Positions 9,401-16,668 of a DNA stretch of 24,286 bases are shown piece after piece. Position 1 is the first letter of the stretch, and every line of letters begins with the position of its first letter. Below the pieces are notes generated by a model. That model was not told the origin of the DNA. It saw only the letters and a program-made list of their open reading frames with translations, and did no database searches. Made by a program: the position numbers and the translations under genes. The DNA lies in the NCBI GenBank assembly GCA_937982565.1, contig CALJLN010000044.1, positions 1 through 24,286 of the forward strand, in the 5' to 3' direction. The stretch is from UBA2421 sp002343075. Lineage in GTDB: Bacteria > Planctomycetota > Phycisphaerae > Tepidisphaerales > Tepidisphaeraceae.

Positions 9401-10756
9401 AAAGCCGTAGCGGTCGTTGAAATCGTGGCCCGCGCCATTGATCTCCCAGCCGGCACCGGTGGGGTCGGTCTTTCGGGCCGAGTTGACGAGAACGTGCTGC
9501 ACGTCGCGCCAAGTGAGGTTCGGGTTGGCTTCAAGAATCAATGCAATCACGCCCGCGGCGAGGGGGGCGGCTGAACTCGTGCCGCCGAAGGTGCTGGTAT
9601 AACCGCTGGAAGATGTTGTACTGATGCCGAGCGAACCACCGTTGGAATACGCACTCACGAGCACCGGCGCGCCGCGTTCGGAATAACTGGAGCGCACGCC
9701 GGTGTTGGTGATCGCGCCTACCGCGATCGTATACCGACTGTTGGCGTACCCGTCGTAGTTGACGTTGTCACCATTGCCACCGTTGCCGCCAGCCCAGGTG
9801 TAGATGCTTCCCAGGCCGTTACGGCCATTCTGCACGGCATTGGCGAACGCGGCGAGGGTGAGGGGGCCGGGGCCAGAGAGCGTAGTGCCGCCGTCGTTTG
9901 GCCCCCAGCTGTTGTTGTAAATGTCGATATCGTTGTTGGCAAACGTCAGTGCATTGGCTTCGGTGGCGTCGGAGACGGCCGCTGCGATCAGGCGGATGCC
10001 CGACAGGCCTGCATTGAACGCGGCGCCGGCAACACCGACGCCATTGTTTCCCTTTGCTGCCATGACGCCCGCTACACTCGTGCCGTGAGAACCGGGCGAC
10101 GGATCAGGCTCATTGCTGTTGAAGTCGTAGCTGAACGCGGGAAGGTAGTTTGGCGCAAGATCCTGGTGGGTGGTGGTGATACCGTCATCGACCGATGAGA
10201 CGACGACGCCCGCGCCGGTGTATTGATCCCAGACGCTGGTGACGTTGGCATCGGCATTTGCCGTTCCGCCGCCCTGGCCGGTGTTGCGCAAGTGCCACTG
10301 GTTTGGGAAATTGGTGTCGTTCGGAATCAGCCTTGGAGTGTGCTGCCGCTTGAGCATCGGTGCCATGAACATGGCACCCGACTCCCGCAGGAGCATCTGC
10401 GATTGCACGCCCGGATCGACGGTAATGATGTAGCTGTTGTTGACGAACGGGGCAGGCTCAATGGACTTAGCTCCTATTGCGATCGCCTCAGCGCGAGCCG
10501 GCGAGCGCGCTCCGATCAGCCACTCGGCGGCGCTGTTTAGCTCTGCCTGAGTATACATCTCAAGGTCGGCAGTGCGGATGAGAGATGCCTTTACGGTCTC
10601 ATCAGTGCTGACCAGCGCCGCTTCGGCGAAGGTGGCGGTGGAAGCAAGCAGACGTCGCGACTCGAGCGATTCGAGGGTGACGCTGGCAGCCCGCGCAACG
10701 GCAGTTGTGTTGTGGTTTACCAAAGAGGCACGGCGGTTAACGAAACTTTGGGGCAC
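6425..10756 (-). CDS. Secreted multidomain subtilisin/kexin-like S8 protease with P domains, SdrD-type B domains and dockerin-like C-terminus
   Basis: A 1443-residue protein. GTG 10756 is supported by AGGAGG (10762-10767) with 5-base spacing. The N-terminus carries the planctomycete LEPR-XLL-type motif LESRRLLA (31-38), probably part of an export signal. The S8 domain has the normal order: Asp190 (SVDDGITTTHQDL), His224 (GSHGTSVAG), oxyanion Asn325 (WAGGNGG) and Ser394 (GGTSSAAPLAAG). A P domain follows at ~500-590, as in kexin-like convertases, then SdrD-type B domains (~594-840) with Asp-rich calcium-binding loops such as DSNGSGNRDGGEPG. A second P domain (~855-985) is inserted inside the last B domain. 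A repetitive beta-rich region runs to ~1340 and two dockerin-like loops (GDANLNGTVNLDDF and GDFTYDGAVNLGDF) close the protein. Likely a large cell-surface or secreted protease. No PEP-CTERM or LPXTG anchor is visible. Confidence 0.9.
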   Translation of the reverse strand: MPQSFVNRRASLVNHNTTAVARAASVTLESLESRRLLASTATFAEAALVSTDETVKASLIRTADLEMYTQAELNSAAEWLIGARSPARAEAIAIGAKSIEPAPFVNNSYIITVDPGVQSQMLLRESGAMFMAPMLKRQHTPRLIPNDTNFPNQWHLRNTGQGGGTANADANVTSVWDQYTGAGVVVSSVDDGITTTHQDLAPNYLPAFSYDFNSNEPDPSPGSHGTSVAGVMAAKGNNGVGVAGAAFNAGLSGIRLIAAAVSDATEANALTFANNDIDIYNNSWGPNDGGTTLSGPGPLTLAAFANAVQNGRNGLGSIYTWAGGNGGNGDNVNYDGYANSRYTIAVGAITNTGVRSSYSERGAPVLVSAYSNGGSLGISTTSSSGYTSTFGGTSSAAPLAAGVIALILEANPNLTWRDVQHVLVNSARKTDPTGAGWEINGAGHDFNDRYGFGAVDAAPAVALAEAWTNVAPEVSALSGISNVAAAIPDGNTTGVSRSIVVSDPVKIETVEVVLNASHLSRGQLRLVLTSPSGTQSILAEPRADTGDNYSNWSFTSKHFWDEEAAGTWTLTVTDTVSGTSGTWNNWALNIYGTQQGQGIYGTAFEDSNGSGNRDGGEPGLGGITVFLDSNNNGIFDSGEETSITTATGNYAFNDMPDGSYAVRAVAPSGLRPTGASVYNFTLNSSTPIATGANFGFVNPKITGTVFTDVDDDGVFDAGEVGRSGVTVYLDANNNSTLDGGEASVVTDAQGAYALTGLADGNYNVRIVAPAATRQTAPATAHNVNIAPASLASLNNHFGVTSAVRIAGAVYNDANGNGTQDGGENGIGGARVYLDTNNNGLFDNQNHDFAQNTALPLPDDRTTRFSNLVIAGTAATVNNIGVRLNITHTFMGDLDIFLISPQGTRVELTTDNGSSTDGANVTLLDSAANSVTSWPTASGVGPVTGTWRPEGSLASLNGEPLDGTWQLEITDDAGGDSGTLNSWSLFQISIEPNRVTPADGSYSFTPLEAGSYVLRQEPLGGGFSFTNPATGGYNVAAAAAEVLSRDFGNANITTVQSDTGLYVRLNGAGDMIEIFRNTTGAGAADLTLPVSTASLNLIGSAANDGLFVDLVNGNPIPTGGINFSGLAGTDSATLVGGDNADAATFENSSIVIGGRTINYGDAENVSFHGNGGPDSLTYLGSSAAPSFIGGSGVNTLTVSAGVWFYGVDANTQNSSLNLIINGTGSVAATASQHLASLAMSGNGQFSLTADDRLIRTGAFSSSGAASLDLRDGSLIVDYAGASPLAAVQAALTSGHASGAWNGSGIRSSTANASAIADAIGYAEASAIMTTPGTFAGETVDATTVVARYTLAGDANLNGTVNLDDFTSLAVGFGVASIWSSGDFTYDGAVNLGDFTALAANFGNTAPAGLPRTAGLPSTTTIAAVSPFGDKRIGEEILLIGAPGI
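7795..8215 (-). repeat. Paralogous P-domain segment, copy 1
   Basis: This part of the first protease gene closely resembles the segment near 14005-14412 in the second protease gene. Shared protein stretches include PDDRTTRFS, LNITHTF.GDLDIFLI, GTRVELTTDNGSS, TWRPEG or SWRPEG, and TDDAG.D.GTLNSW. At DNA level long patches such as GTGTGGGTGATGTTGAG are identical. It represents intragenomic duplication of a domain and could act as a recombination substrate. Confidence 0.75.
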
Positions 10757-10835
10757 GATGCCCTCCTGCTGAATGGGGTTGGTCAGCCTGCTGTCAATCG
10801 CCCGGCGGTAGTCGCGCGGGTTATCTCAAGCAGTT

Positions 10836-10867
10836 GCCCGGCGGGATGGTTGTCCGTCCCGCCGGGC
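10836..10867 (-). terminator. Strong GC hairpin between the two protease genes
   Basis: A perfect 11-bp stem, GCCCGGCGGGA (10836-10846) with TCCCGCCGGGC (10857-10867), has a 10-base loop. Neither side has a T-run, so as a terminator for the upstream protease gene (stop at 10945) it would be atypical. It begins only a few bases after the transcription start predicted from the TATAAT at 10880-10885, so it may instead form a 5'-end hairpin on the first protease mRNA. Confidence 0.45.
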
Positions 10868-10871
10868 CTAT

Positions 10872-10904
10872 GAACACACATTATAGAACACACATCGAAC
10901 ACAC
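10872..10904 (-). promoter_or_regulatory. TATAAT box enclosed by three GTGTGTTC direct repeats
   Basis: Read on the minus strand: GTGTGTTC (10904-10897), GAT, GTGTGTTC (10893-10886), TATAAT (10885-10880), GTGTGTTC (10879-10872). The perfect -10 hexamer is directly bordered by two repeat copies. No good -35 lies at normal spacing. This suggests a promoter for the first protease gene whose core is covered by operator repeats, so it may need or be blocked by a regulator. Start-to-start distances are 11 and 14 bases. Inference from sequence only. Confidence 0.5.
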
Positions 10905-10944
10905 TTTCGACAACCAACTTCAGACTTTGAGCGTTAGCTTCTGC

Positions 10945-13900
10945 TCATATGGTGACGTCCGATTTTTCCTTTGCGAGCAAATCATCACGATTCAGCGGCT
11001 GCAGCGACACCTGCGAGAAAACGCCCGGCGCCCGAACTGGACCCGTTGCCACCGCTTCGGAGGTGGATTGAACTGGGCGCGGCTGCGGCAGAGACTTCCC
11101 GAACTGCGTCGCAAGGATGGTGAAATCGTTCAAATCGGTGCTGTTGTCATAATTAAAATTGCCCTGTGAAAACACCGTGCCCGTGAGGCCAAAACTGGCC
11201 GAGAGTGCGGTGAAGTCATCGAGATTTACGTTGCGGTCGCGCGTGGCGTCGCCGGCGAGCACGAAAAAGCTCCCGGCGGCAGCACCCGCGGTCGCGTTGC
11301 CGTACGGGTCGGCGGTGGTGCCGGCGGGGAGACTGACGGTGTAGTTGCCATCCGGCAGCACGCCAGCGGGCCCGCCTGGAATGTAGGCGAAGCTCGCGAC
11401 GTCCGCATTGGCATCATAAGTGACGGATATATCAGCACTTGCGAGGGTCTGACTTGTCGTGGTGTTGGTCAGCACGAGGTCACTGCCCGAAAGACTCGCC
11501 GCGACATCCTCGCTGAAGCCTATCTGTACGCGCTGAGCGGTCTCGAAAACGAAGGTCGGCGCCGCCGCTGTCGGGGCAACGATGTCTTTCTGGCCAAAAA
11601 GATTGGCTAGCGACGATTGTCCCGACACGACGGTCACGTTGATGGCGCCATCCGACCCGCCGCGCGGGGCGAGCAGATCGGCGAAGTCGATTCGCCCGTC
11701 GCTGTTGACGTCGTTGGCTTTACCGACACCAATGTTGATTGGGTTGTTCAACTCGGCCATGGAAATGTAGCCGTCGTTGTTGATGTCGGTGAGGTTTGCC
11801 AGCCGGGTCGCGGGAATCTCGGCTTGGTTGATCCAAATGTTTTGATAAAGATCTGGGTGTCCCATTGCCACGCCGTCGTCGGTGACGCCCACCGTGATGC
11901 GCGGGTCGCCTAGCGTGGTATCCCATGCAAGGTTGTTCTGCATCAGCGGGTGGTGTGCCTGCGAGCCATACTGCGGGTCATTCGGGGTGTATTCGCGCGG
12001 ATCAAAGTTGTAGACGAGATTCGGCTCGGCGTATTGAATGAGTGCCAGACCCTGCAACTGGGCAATGGCTGCTTCGGGATTGGCGCCAGCGCGAAGCTGA
12101 ATCGAGACGACTGATTCGGAATGAATCTTAAAAAGCTCGCTCGATTGCGCGACGTCGATCATTGCCGCAAGGGGCGAGTTGGGGTTGGCTGCCAGATACG
12201 CCTGCAGCGCGTCAAGGCCGGCGGCATCGTTGATGCGCGCGATCACTTCGGTCGGGCTGATCGTGACGCCATCGGGCAGCTCATTGGTCTGCCCGGGGTT
12301 GAGTTTGTCGTTATTGGCCGGTGCGGTGGTGCCCGCGCGTGCCGCTCCGACGATGAAGGTACGCGTGAGGGCATCACCGCCGATGCCGTCGGCGTTGCCA
12401 TCGAGCGCCTGGCCGAACGGATCTTGCAGATTGGCCGATGCGGTGAATCGGTAGCGGTCTGGAGCCATCGCGCCGTTGACCGTGAAAAACAACCGATTGG
12501 TGCCGATCTGATAGCCGTGCGTGGGGGCAGAGGCATCGCCGAAGCCGAGCGTGAGCGGGATGATCGTATCGTCGGTAGTGCCGAACTGCTGATCGGCGCC
12601 ATCGCCGCGCAACTCGAAGTTGCTGGCGATCATCGTTGCGGGATCAAACACATTGGCCACATCCAGCGTGAACGAAGTGGGGGCCGAGGCGACAGTGGCA
12701 CCTTCCGCGGGGAGTCCGGGTAGCAGCGGGGTCTGCGTGGTGTTCTTAAACTTGGGTGGGGCGATGGGCTGGTTTAGCGCCTTGTTGGAGTTGACGCGCC
12801 CGCTGCCGAGCAGGCCATTGACGGTCGAAGTTTGCAGTGCGTTGATGTTGTCCGTCGAGGCGATGAGCGCCGCGGCGACCTGTTCTCGCGTCCAATCAGG
12901 GTGTTCCGACCAGATCAGCGCCGCCACGGCCGCAGCGTTCGGCGTGGACATGCTCGTGCCGGTAAAGCTCTCATAAGTGAACGTGCTGACGTTCGCCCCG
13001 AGTGTTGTTGAGAGGATGCCCGTTCCGGGGGCGGCGAGATCGATGCCCCAGCCGTAATTGCTTCCGCTGTTGCGTACATCGTTCATTTGCGTGTTGGCGA
13101 CGTAGAGCGTCGTATCAAACCGTTGCCGCGGGGGATTCAGCGCGCCGTTGTTGCCGGCGGAGTTAAAGTGGAGGACGCCGGCGTCGTACATCACATTCAG
13201 CGCATCGTGAAACGCCTGCTGCGACACAAATCCATCGACGTTGTAGCTCGTGGTGAGAATCTTCAGATTGTTGGCGGCGGCGTAGCTGTATGCGTTGAGG
13301 ACGATCGTGCTGGTCCAGGTGCCGCCGCTGGTTGAATAGAAGCGCAGGGGCACGACGGTGACGCCGGGTGCGGTTCCTGCAACGCCCACGCCGTTGTCGG
13401 CTGTCGCCGCAACGATGCCCGCGACGTGGCTGCCATGGTCGTCCGAAGCCTGGCTGGGGTTGGAATTGTTGTCATTGGTCCAGAAGTCACGGCCAACGAT
13501 GTCATCGGCAAACCCGTTGCCGCCCTGGTCAAGCCCGTCAGCCCACCCGCCGGAGCCGTCGTCGGCGCCGGGCGAGGTCTGCTCAAAGCCCGATTGCAGC
13601 ACCGCGCGCACCTTGTAATCGCCCGGAGGGGATTCAATGCTGTAAGAGCCATTAGCACCGCTGATCTGTGAAGGTTCACCGGCGTTGAATGCGCCGTTGT
13701 TGTTTAAGTCGACATAGACGGTCCATCCCGCCAGCCCGGGTTCGCCGGGATCGCGGACGCCGTCGCCGTCGTAGTCGCCGAAGACGGTGCCATCAATCGT
13801 GCCCGGCGGTTGACGATTGCCGAAGTTAATGCCGGTCGCCGCGCTGCCGGCGTTTGCAAGGTCGATGGTGTGGAAGCCAGCCGCCGGCGCAGTCTGATTG

Positions 13901-14649
13901 AAGCCCGCCTGGTTGATCTGTCGCACCACATGAGTGCCGGCCGGGAGATTTTGGAACGTATACGAGCCGTCGGCACCCGAAACGGTAGAAGCCTCACCGC
14001 TGCTAAAGACCAGGCCCCAACTGTTAAGGGTTCCGGCGTCGCTGCCGGCGTCGTCGGTCCATTCGAGGCGCCAGAGTCCATTGGCTGTAAGGCCGTCGAA
14101 TGATGAGAGCAGCCCTTCAGGCCGCCAAGAGCCGGTAACCAGTACACCCGACGTGGTTGGCCATGTAGTTACCGATTGGGTTGCTTCGTCATCAAGGATG
14201 ACATTCATTCCATCGCTGCTGCTGCCGTTATCGGTTGTCAGTTCAACGCGTGTCCCGTCGGGGCCGATGAGGAAGATGTCGAGATCGCCGTTAAAGGTGT
14301 GGGTGATGTTGAGCAGAACATTGACATCACTGATGGTCCCCCCAATGCCTGCAACGGTTAGATCGGAAAAGCGGGTTGTCCGGTCGTCAGGCATAGGCAG
14401 CGGGGTGTCGGTGGACGGGCGCGTCTCCTGCACGCCGTCGAAGCTGCCGTTGTTGTTCTCGTCAACAAAAACGGTCCAGCCTTGCAAGCCGGGTTCCGCG
14501 GCTTCGCGCAAGCCATTGGCATTGAAGTCGTTAAATACAGCCCCGGCGATCGAGGCCATGAGGGTTCGCCGCTCGACAGCTTCGAAGCACACTGAGGACA
14601 AACGTGCGTACCGGCGCGCCGCCGTCTTGCGGCTGATGTGATGAACCAT
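10945..14649 (-). CDS. Secreted multidomain S8 subtilase with circularly permuted catalytic order and dockerin-like C-terminus
   Basis: A 1234-residue protein. ATG 14649, with GGGAG at 14659-14663 (9-base spacing), is preferred over GTG 14778, which only adds 43 unconserved residues. The N-terminus has a LEPR-XLL-like motif (FEAVERRTLMAS). Then come an SdrD-type B domain interrupted by a P domain and a second B domain (to ~360). The catalytic blocks follow out of order: His405 (DDHGSHVAG), Asn500 (NSAGNNG), Ser566 (GTSMSTPNAAAVAAL), an SbsA-like Ig domain (~600-770), and only then a subtilase propeptide (~790-905, starting EVIARINDAAG) and the Asp924 strand (VGVTDDGVAMGHPDL). Two EF-hand loops (955-966 and 980-991), another Ig-like domain and dockerin-like loops (~1133 onward) end it. 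All four catalytic residues are present. Activity cannot be judged; a misassembly is possible, though the frame is open throughout. Confidence 0.88.
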   Translation of the reverse strand: MVHHISRKTAARRYARLSSVCFEAVERRTLMASIAGAVFNDFNANGLREAAEPGLQGWTVFVDENNNGSFDGVQETRPSTDTPLPMPDDRTTRFSDLTVAGIGGTISDVNVLLNITHTFNGDLDIFLIGPDGTRVELTTDNGSSSDGMNVILDDEATQSVTTWPTTSGVLVTGSWRPEGLLSSFDGLTANGLWRLEWTDDAGSDAGTLNSWGLVFSSGEASTVSGADGSYTFQNLPAGTHVVRQINQAGFNQTAPAAGFHTIDLANAGSAATGINFGNRQPPGTIDGTVFGDYDGDGVRDPGEPGLAGWTVYVDLNNNGAFNAGEPSQISGANGSYSIESPPGDYKVRAVLQSGFEQTSPGADDGSGGWADGLDQGGNGFADDIVGRDFWTNDNNSNPSQASDDHGSHVAGIVAATADNGVGVAGTAPGVTVVPLRFYSTSGGTWTSTIVLNAYSYAAANNLKILTTSYNVDGFVSQQAFHDALNVMYDAGVLHFNSAGNNGALNPPRQRFDTTLYVANTQMNDVRNSGSNYGWGIDLAAPGTGILSTTLGANVSTFTYESFTGTSMSTPNAAAVAALIWSEHPDWTREQVAAALIASTDNINALQTSTVNGLLGSGRVNSNKALNQPIAPPKFKNTTQTPLLPGLPAEGATVASAPTSFTLDVANVFDPATMIASNFELRGDGADQQFGTTDDTIIPLTLGFGDASAPTHGYQIGTNRLFFTVNGAMAPDRYRFTASANLQDPFGQALDGNADGIGGDALTRTFIVGAARAGTTAPANNDKLNPGQTNELPDGVTISPTEVIARINDAAGLDALQAYLAANPNSPLAAMIDVAQSSELFKIHSESVVSIQLRAGANPEAAIAQLQGLALIQYAEPNLVYNFDPREYTPNDPQYGSQAHHPLMQNNLAWDTTLGDPRITVGVTDDGVAMGHPDLYQNIWINQAEIPATRLANLTDINNDGYISMAELNNPINIGVGKANDVNSDGRIDFADLLAPRGGSDGAINVTVVSGQSSLANLFGQKDIVAPTAAAPTFVFETAQRVQIGFSEDVAASLSGSDLVLTNTTTSQTLASADISVTYDANADVASFAYIPGGPAGVLPDGNYTVSLPAGTTADPYGNATAGAAAGSFFVLAGDATRDRNVNLDDFTALSASFGLTGTVFSQGNFNYDNSTDLNDFTILATQFGKSLPQPRPVQSTSEAVATGPVRAPGVFSQVSLQPLNRDDLLAKEKSDVTI
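14005..14412 (-). repeat. Paralogous P-domain segment, copy 2
   Basis: Counterpart of the segment at 7795-8215. As in copy 1, it splits an SdrD-type B domain: the calcium-loop half (FNDFNANGLREAAEPGLQG) lies before it and the GADGSYTFQNLPAGTHVVRQ half after it. The same nested layout in both genes suggests they share a common module rather than independent insertions. Confidence 0.75.
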
Positions 14650-14771
14650 TGCGATTTGCTCCCGCTCAAAATGTTGAAATGATGCCAACCGTGGCAGTTT
14701 CAACTCCAATTTAACCGCAACCCGCCTGGGTTCAAGCAAAATCTCGTGTTCCGCCGAAGCCAGTCGGCATC

Positions 14772-14798
14772 TTGACACCGCGCCACAACCCGTTTAAT
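14772..14798 (+). promoter_or_regulatory. Candidate guaB promoter giving a near-leaderless mRNA
   Basis: A perfect -35 TTGACA (14772-14777) is followed after 15 bases by TTTAAT (14793-14798), one mismatch from TATAAT. The spacer is short. Transcription would start near 14805, only about two bases before the ATG at 14807, and no Shine-Dalgarno is seen there. The guaB message may therefore be leaderless, or the real promoter may lie further upstream in the 157-base divergent gap. Confidence 0.45.
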
Positions 14799-14806
14799 CG
14801 TGACAC

Positions 14807-16360
14807 ATGGAACACCCCCAGTCATCGCACGGCAAGATTTTGCATGACGCAATCACATTTGACGATGTGCTGCTCATTCCCGCGCGCAGCGATTTTGTGC
14901 CCGGCGACGCGCAGACGTCGACCCGACTTACCCGTGGGATTGAGATCAATATTCCCCTCATCAGCGCCCCCATGGACACGGTGACCGAAAGCGCCCTGGC
15001 CATCGCTTTAGCTCAGGAAGGGGGGATCGGGATTATTCACAAGAATATCTCGGTGGACACGCAGGCCCGCGAGGTGGAGAAGGTGAAGCGCAGCGAAAAT
15101 GGCGTGATTGTCGACCCCATTACGCTCCCGCCGTCGGCGACCATCGGGGAGGCCCGGCGGATCATGCACGAATACAATGTTTCGGGCATTCCCATCGTGG
15201 AAGGAGGCCGCGAGCGCCGGGCTGACTCCGCCGAGCCGCGTCAGGGTGTTGCCTCTGCAACACTTGGCGCGCTCAAGGGCATCCTTACCCGTCGCGACCT
15301 GAAATACCAGGAAGACGACAGTCGCTGGGTGGGCGATGTGATGACCAAGGACAATCTCATCACCGCCGAGGAGGGGACCAACCTCGATGTGGCGGAGCGC
15401 ATGCTCTACAAGGCGAAGGTTGAGAAACTGTTGCTCACCGACAAGCAGGGTCGGCTTGTGGGCCTGATTACAATGCGCGACATCGATAAGCTGCACCAGT
15501 TTCCGCACGCCTGCAAAGACACGCGCGGACGGCTCCGTGTGGGGGCGGCGACGGGTGTGAAAGATTTTCCCCGGGTCGAGGCACTGATAGCAGCAGATGT
15601 GGATGTGATCGTAGTCGATACAGCGCATGGCCACAGCCTGAACGTGATCGAGACGGTGAGATACATCAAGAAGCATCACCAGATTGAGGTGATTGCCGGC
15701 AACGTCGCCACCGCGGAGGGCGCGCGCGACCTGATCGATGCCGGTGCCGACGCGATCAAAGTGGGAATCGGCCCCGGCGCGATTTGCACAACGCGAATCG
15801 TGAGCGGTGTGGGCGTGCCGCAGATCAGCGCAATCATGAACGCGGTGAGCGTTGCGGAGAAATCGGGCGTGCCCGTCATCGCCGACGGCGGCGTGCGGCA
15901 CAGCGGCGACATTACGAAAGCAATCGCCGCCGGCGCACACTCTGTCATGATGGGATCGCTGTTCGCAGGCCTTGACGAATCGCCGGGCGAACTGGTCATT
16001 CACCAGGGCCGGCGATACAAGACCTATCGCGGGATGGGATCGCTTGGCGCGATGGTGCACGGGAGCAAAGACAGGTACGGCCAAAGTGGCGTGTCGCAGC
16101 TAAGCAAACTAGTACCCGAAGGCGTTGAAGGTCTGGTACCCTATCGCGGGCCGTTGAGCGATTTTGTCTATCAACTGGTAGGCGGTTTGCGGGCCGGAAT
16201 GGGTTACTGCGGGACCCGAACGCTCGACGCGCTGCGGAGCGACGCGCGGTTTTGCCGGGTGACATCGGCGAGCATGGCTGAGAGCCATCCGCACGATATT
16301 CGAATCACCCGGGAATCGCCCAATTACACCATGGATCATTCCAGCGGTGGGAAGAACTGA
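14807..16360 (+). CDS. guaB: Inosine-5'-monophosphate dehydrogenase
   Basis: A 517-residue IMP dehydrogenase, oxidising IMP to XMP with NAD+, the committed step of GMP synthesis in the cytoplasm. The N-terminal FDDVLLIPARSDFVPGD and SAPMDTVTES match the TIM-barrel start. A CBS-domain pair fills ~105-240. Catalytic Cys327 lies in GIGPGAICTTRIVSGVGVPQ, and the flap region continues with YRGMGSLGAM. A hydrophilic insertion of about 20 residues (ERRADSAEPRQGVASAT) sits within the first CBS domain, as found in some planctomycete-type IMPDHs or simply as a loop extension. The stop overlaps the ATG of the next gene (ATGA type), so the two small lipoprotein genes downstream are likely co-translated. 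Confidence 0.97.
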   Translation: MEHPQSSHGKILHDAITFDDVLLIPARSDFVPGDAQTSTRLTRGIEINIPLISAPMDTVTESALAIALAQEGGIGIIHKNISVDTQAREVEKVKRSENGVIVDPITLPPSATIGEARRIMHEYNVSGIPIVEGGRERRADSAEPRQGVASATLGALKGILTRRDLKYQEDDSRWVGDVMTKDNLITAEEGTNLDVAERMLYKAKVEKLLLTDKQGRLVGLITMRDIDKLHQFPHACKDTRGRLRVGAATGVKDFPRVEALIAADVDVIVVDTAHGHSLNVIETVRYIKKHHQIEVIAGNVATAEGARDLIDAGADAIKVGIGPGAICTTRIVSGVGVPQISAIMNAVSVAEKSGVPVIADGGVRHSGDITKAIAAGAHSVMMGSLFAGLDESPGELVIHQGRRYKTYRGMGSLGAMVHGSKDRYGQSGVSQLSKLVPEGVEGLVPYRGPLSDFVYQLVGGLRAGMGYCGTRTLDALRSDARFCRVTSASMAESHPHDIRITRESPNYTMDHSSGGKN

Positions 16361-16668
16361 TGTTGACGCGGGAGAAGAAGAGCCTGAGAGACGCAGACAT
16401 GACGTGGTGCGGTCGCGCGCCACGGGCAGTCAAGGCGATTCAATTCATAATGTCTTCGGTACTTGGCTTGTCGCTCGTGGTGCTTGTCTCTCATCATCTG
16501 GGTTGCTCCGGTTCCCCCGCCCCAAGCGCCCGCGAGCGACAAGATGCGCTGCTTCGAGACCCGTTTTCGTATAAGAATGAAGACCCGGCCGATATAAGTG
16601 GCGGAAAGTTGAACGAGTTTGACCGCAAGGCAATGCAAAAGGATCTCGATCATGTTTTCAATCCGTAA
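16360..16668 (+). CDS. Small predicted lipoprotein coupled to guaB
   Basis: A 102-residue protein whose ATG overlaps the guaB stop. A basic N-terminus (CGRAPRAVKAIQF) precedes a hydrophobic stretch, MSSVLGLSLVVLVSHHLGC, ending in a lipobox-like LGC, so lipid anchoring is likely. The start could be 16360, Met14 (16399) or Met31 (16450). Met14 gives the most ordinary lipoprotein signal, with basic residues before the hydrophobic core. The short mature part contains RDPFSYKNEDPADISGGKLNEFDRK and has no recognised family. Its stop lies 17 bases inside the next gene, which indicates tight translational coupling. Confidence 0.65.
   Translation: MLTREKKSLRDADMTWCGRAPRAVKAIQFIMSSVLGLSLVVLVSHHLGCSGSPAPSARERQDALLRDPFSYKNEDPADISGGKLNEFDRKAMQKDLDHVFNP

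Noticed and set aside
12121..12723. Plus-strand open frame of 200 codons inside the second protease gene
   Set aside because: Antisense to the propeptide and Ig-like region; no start signal or family resemblance.
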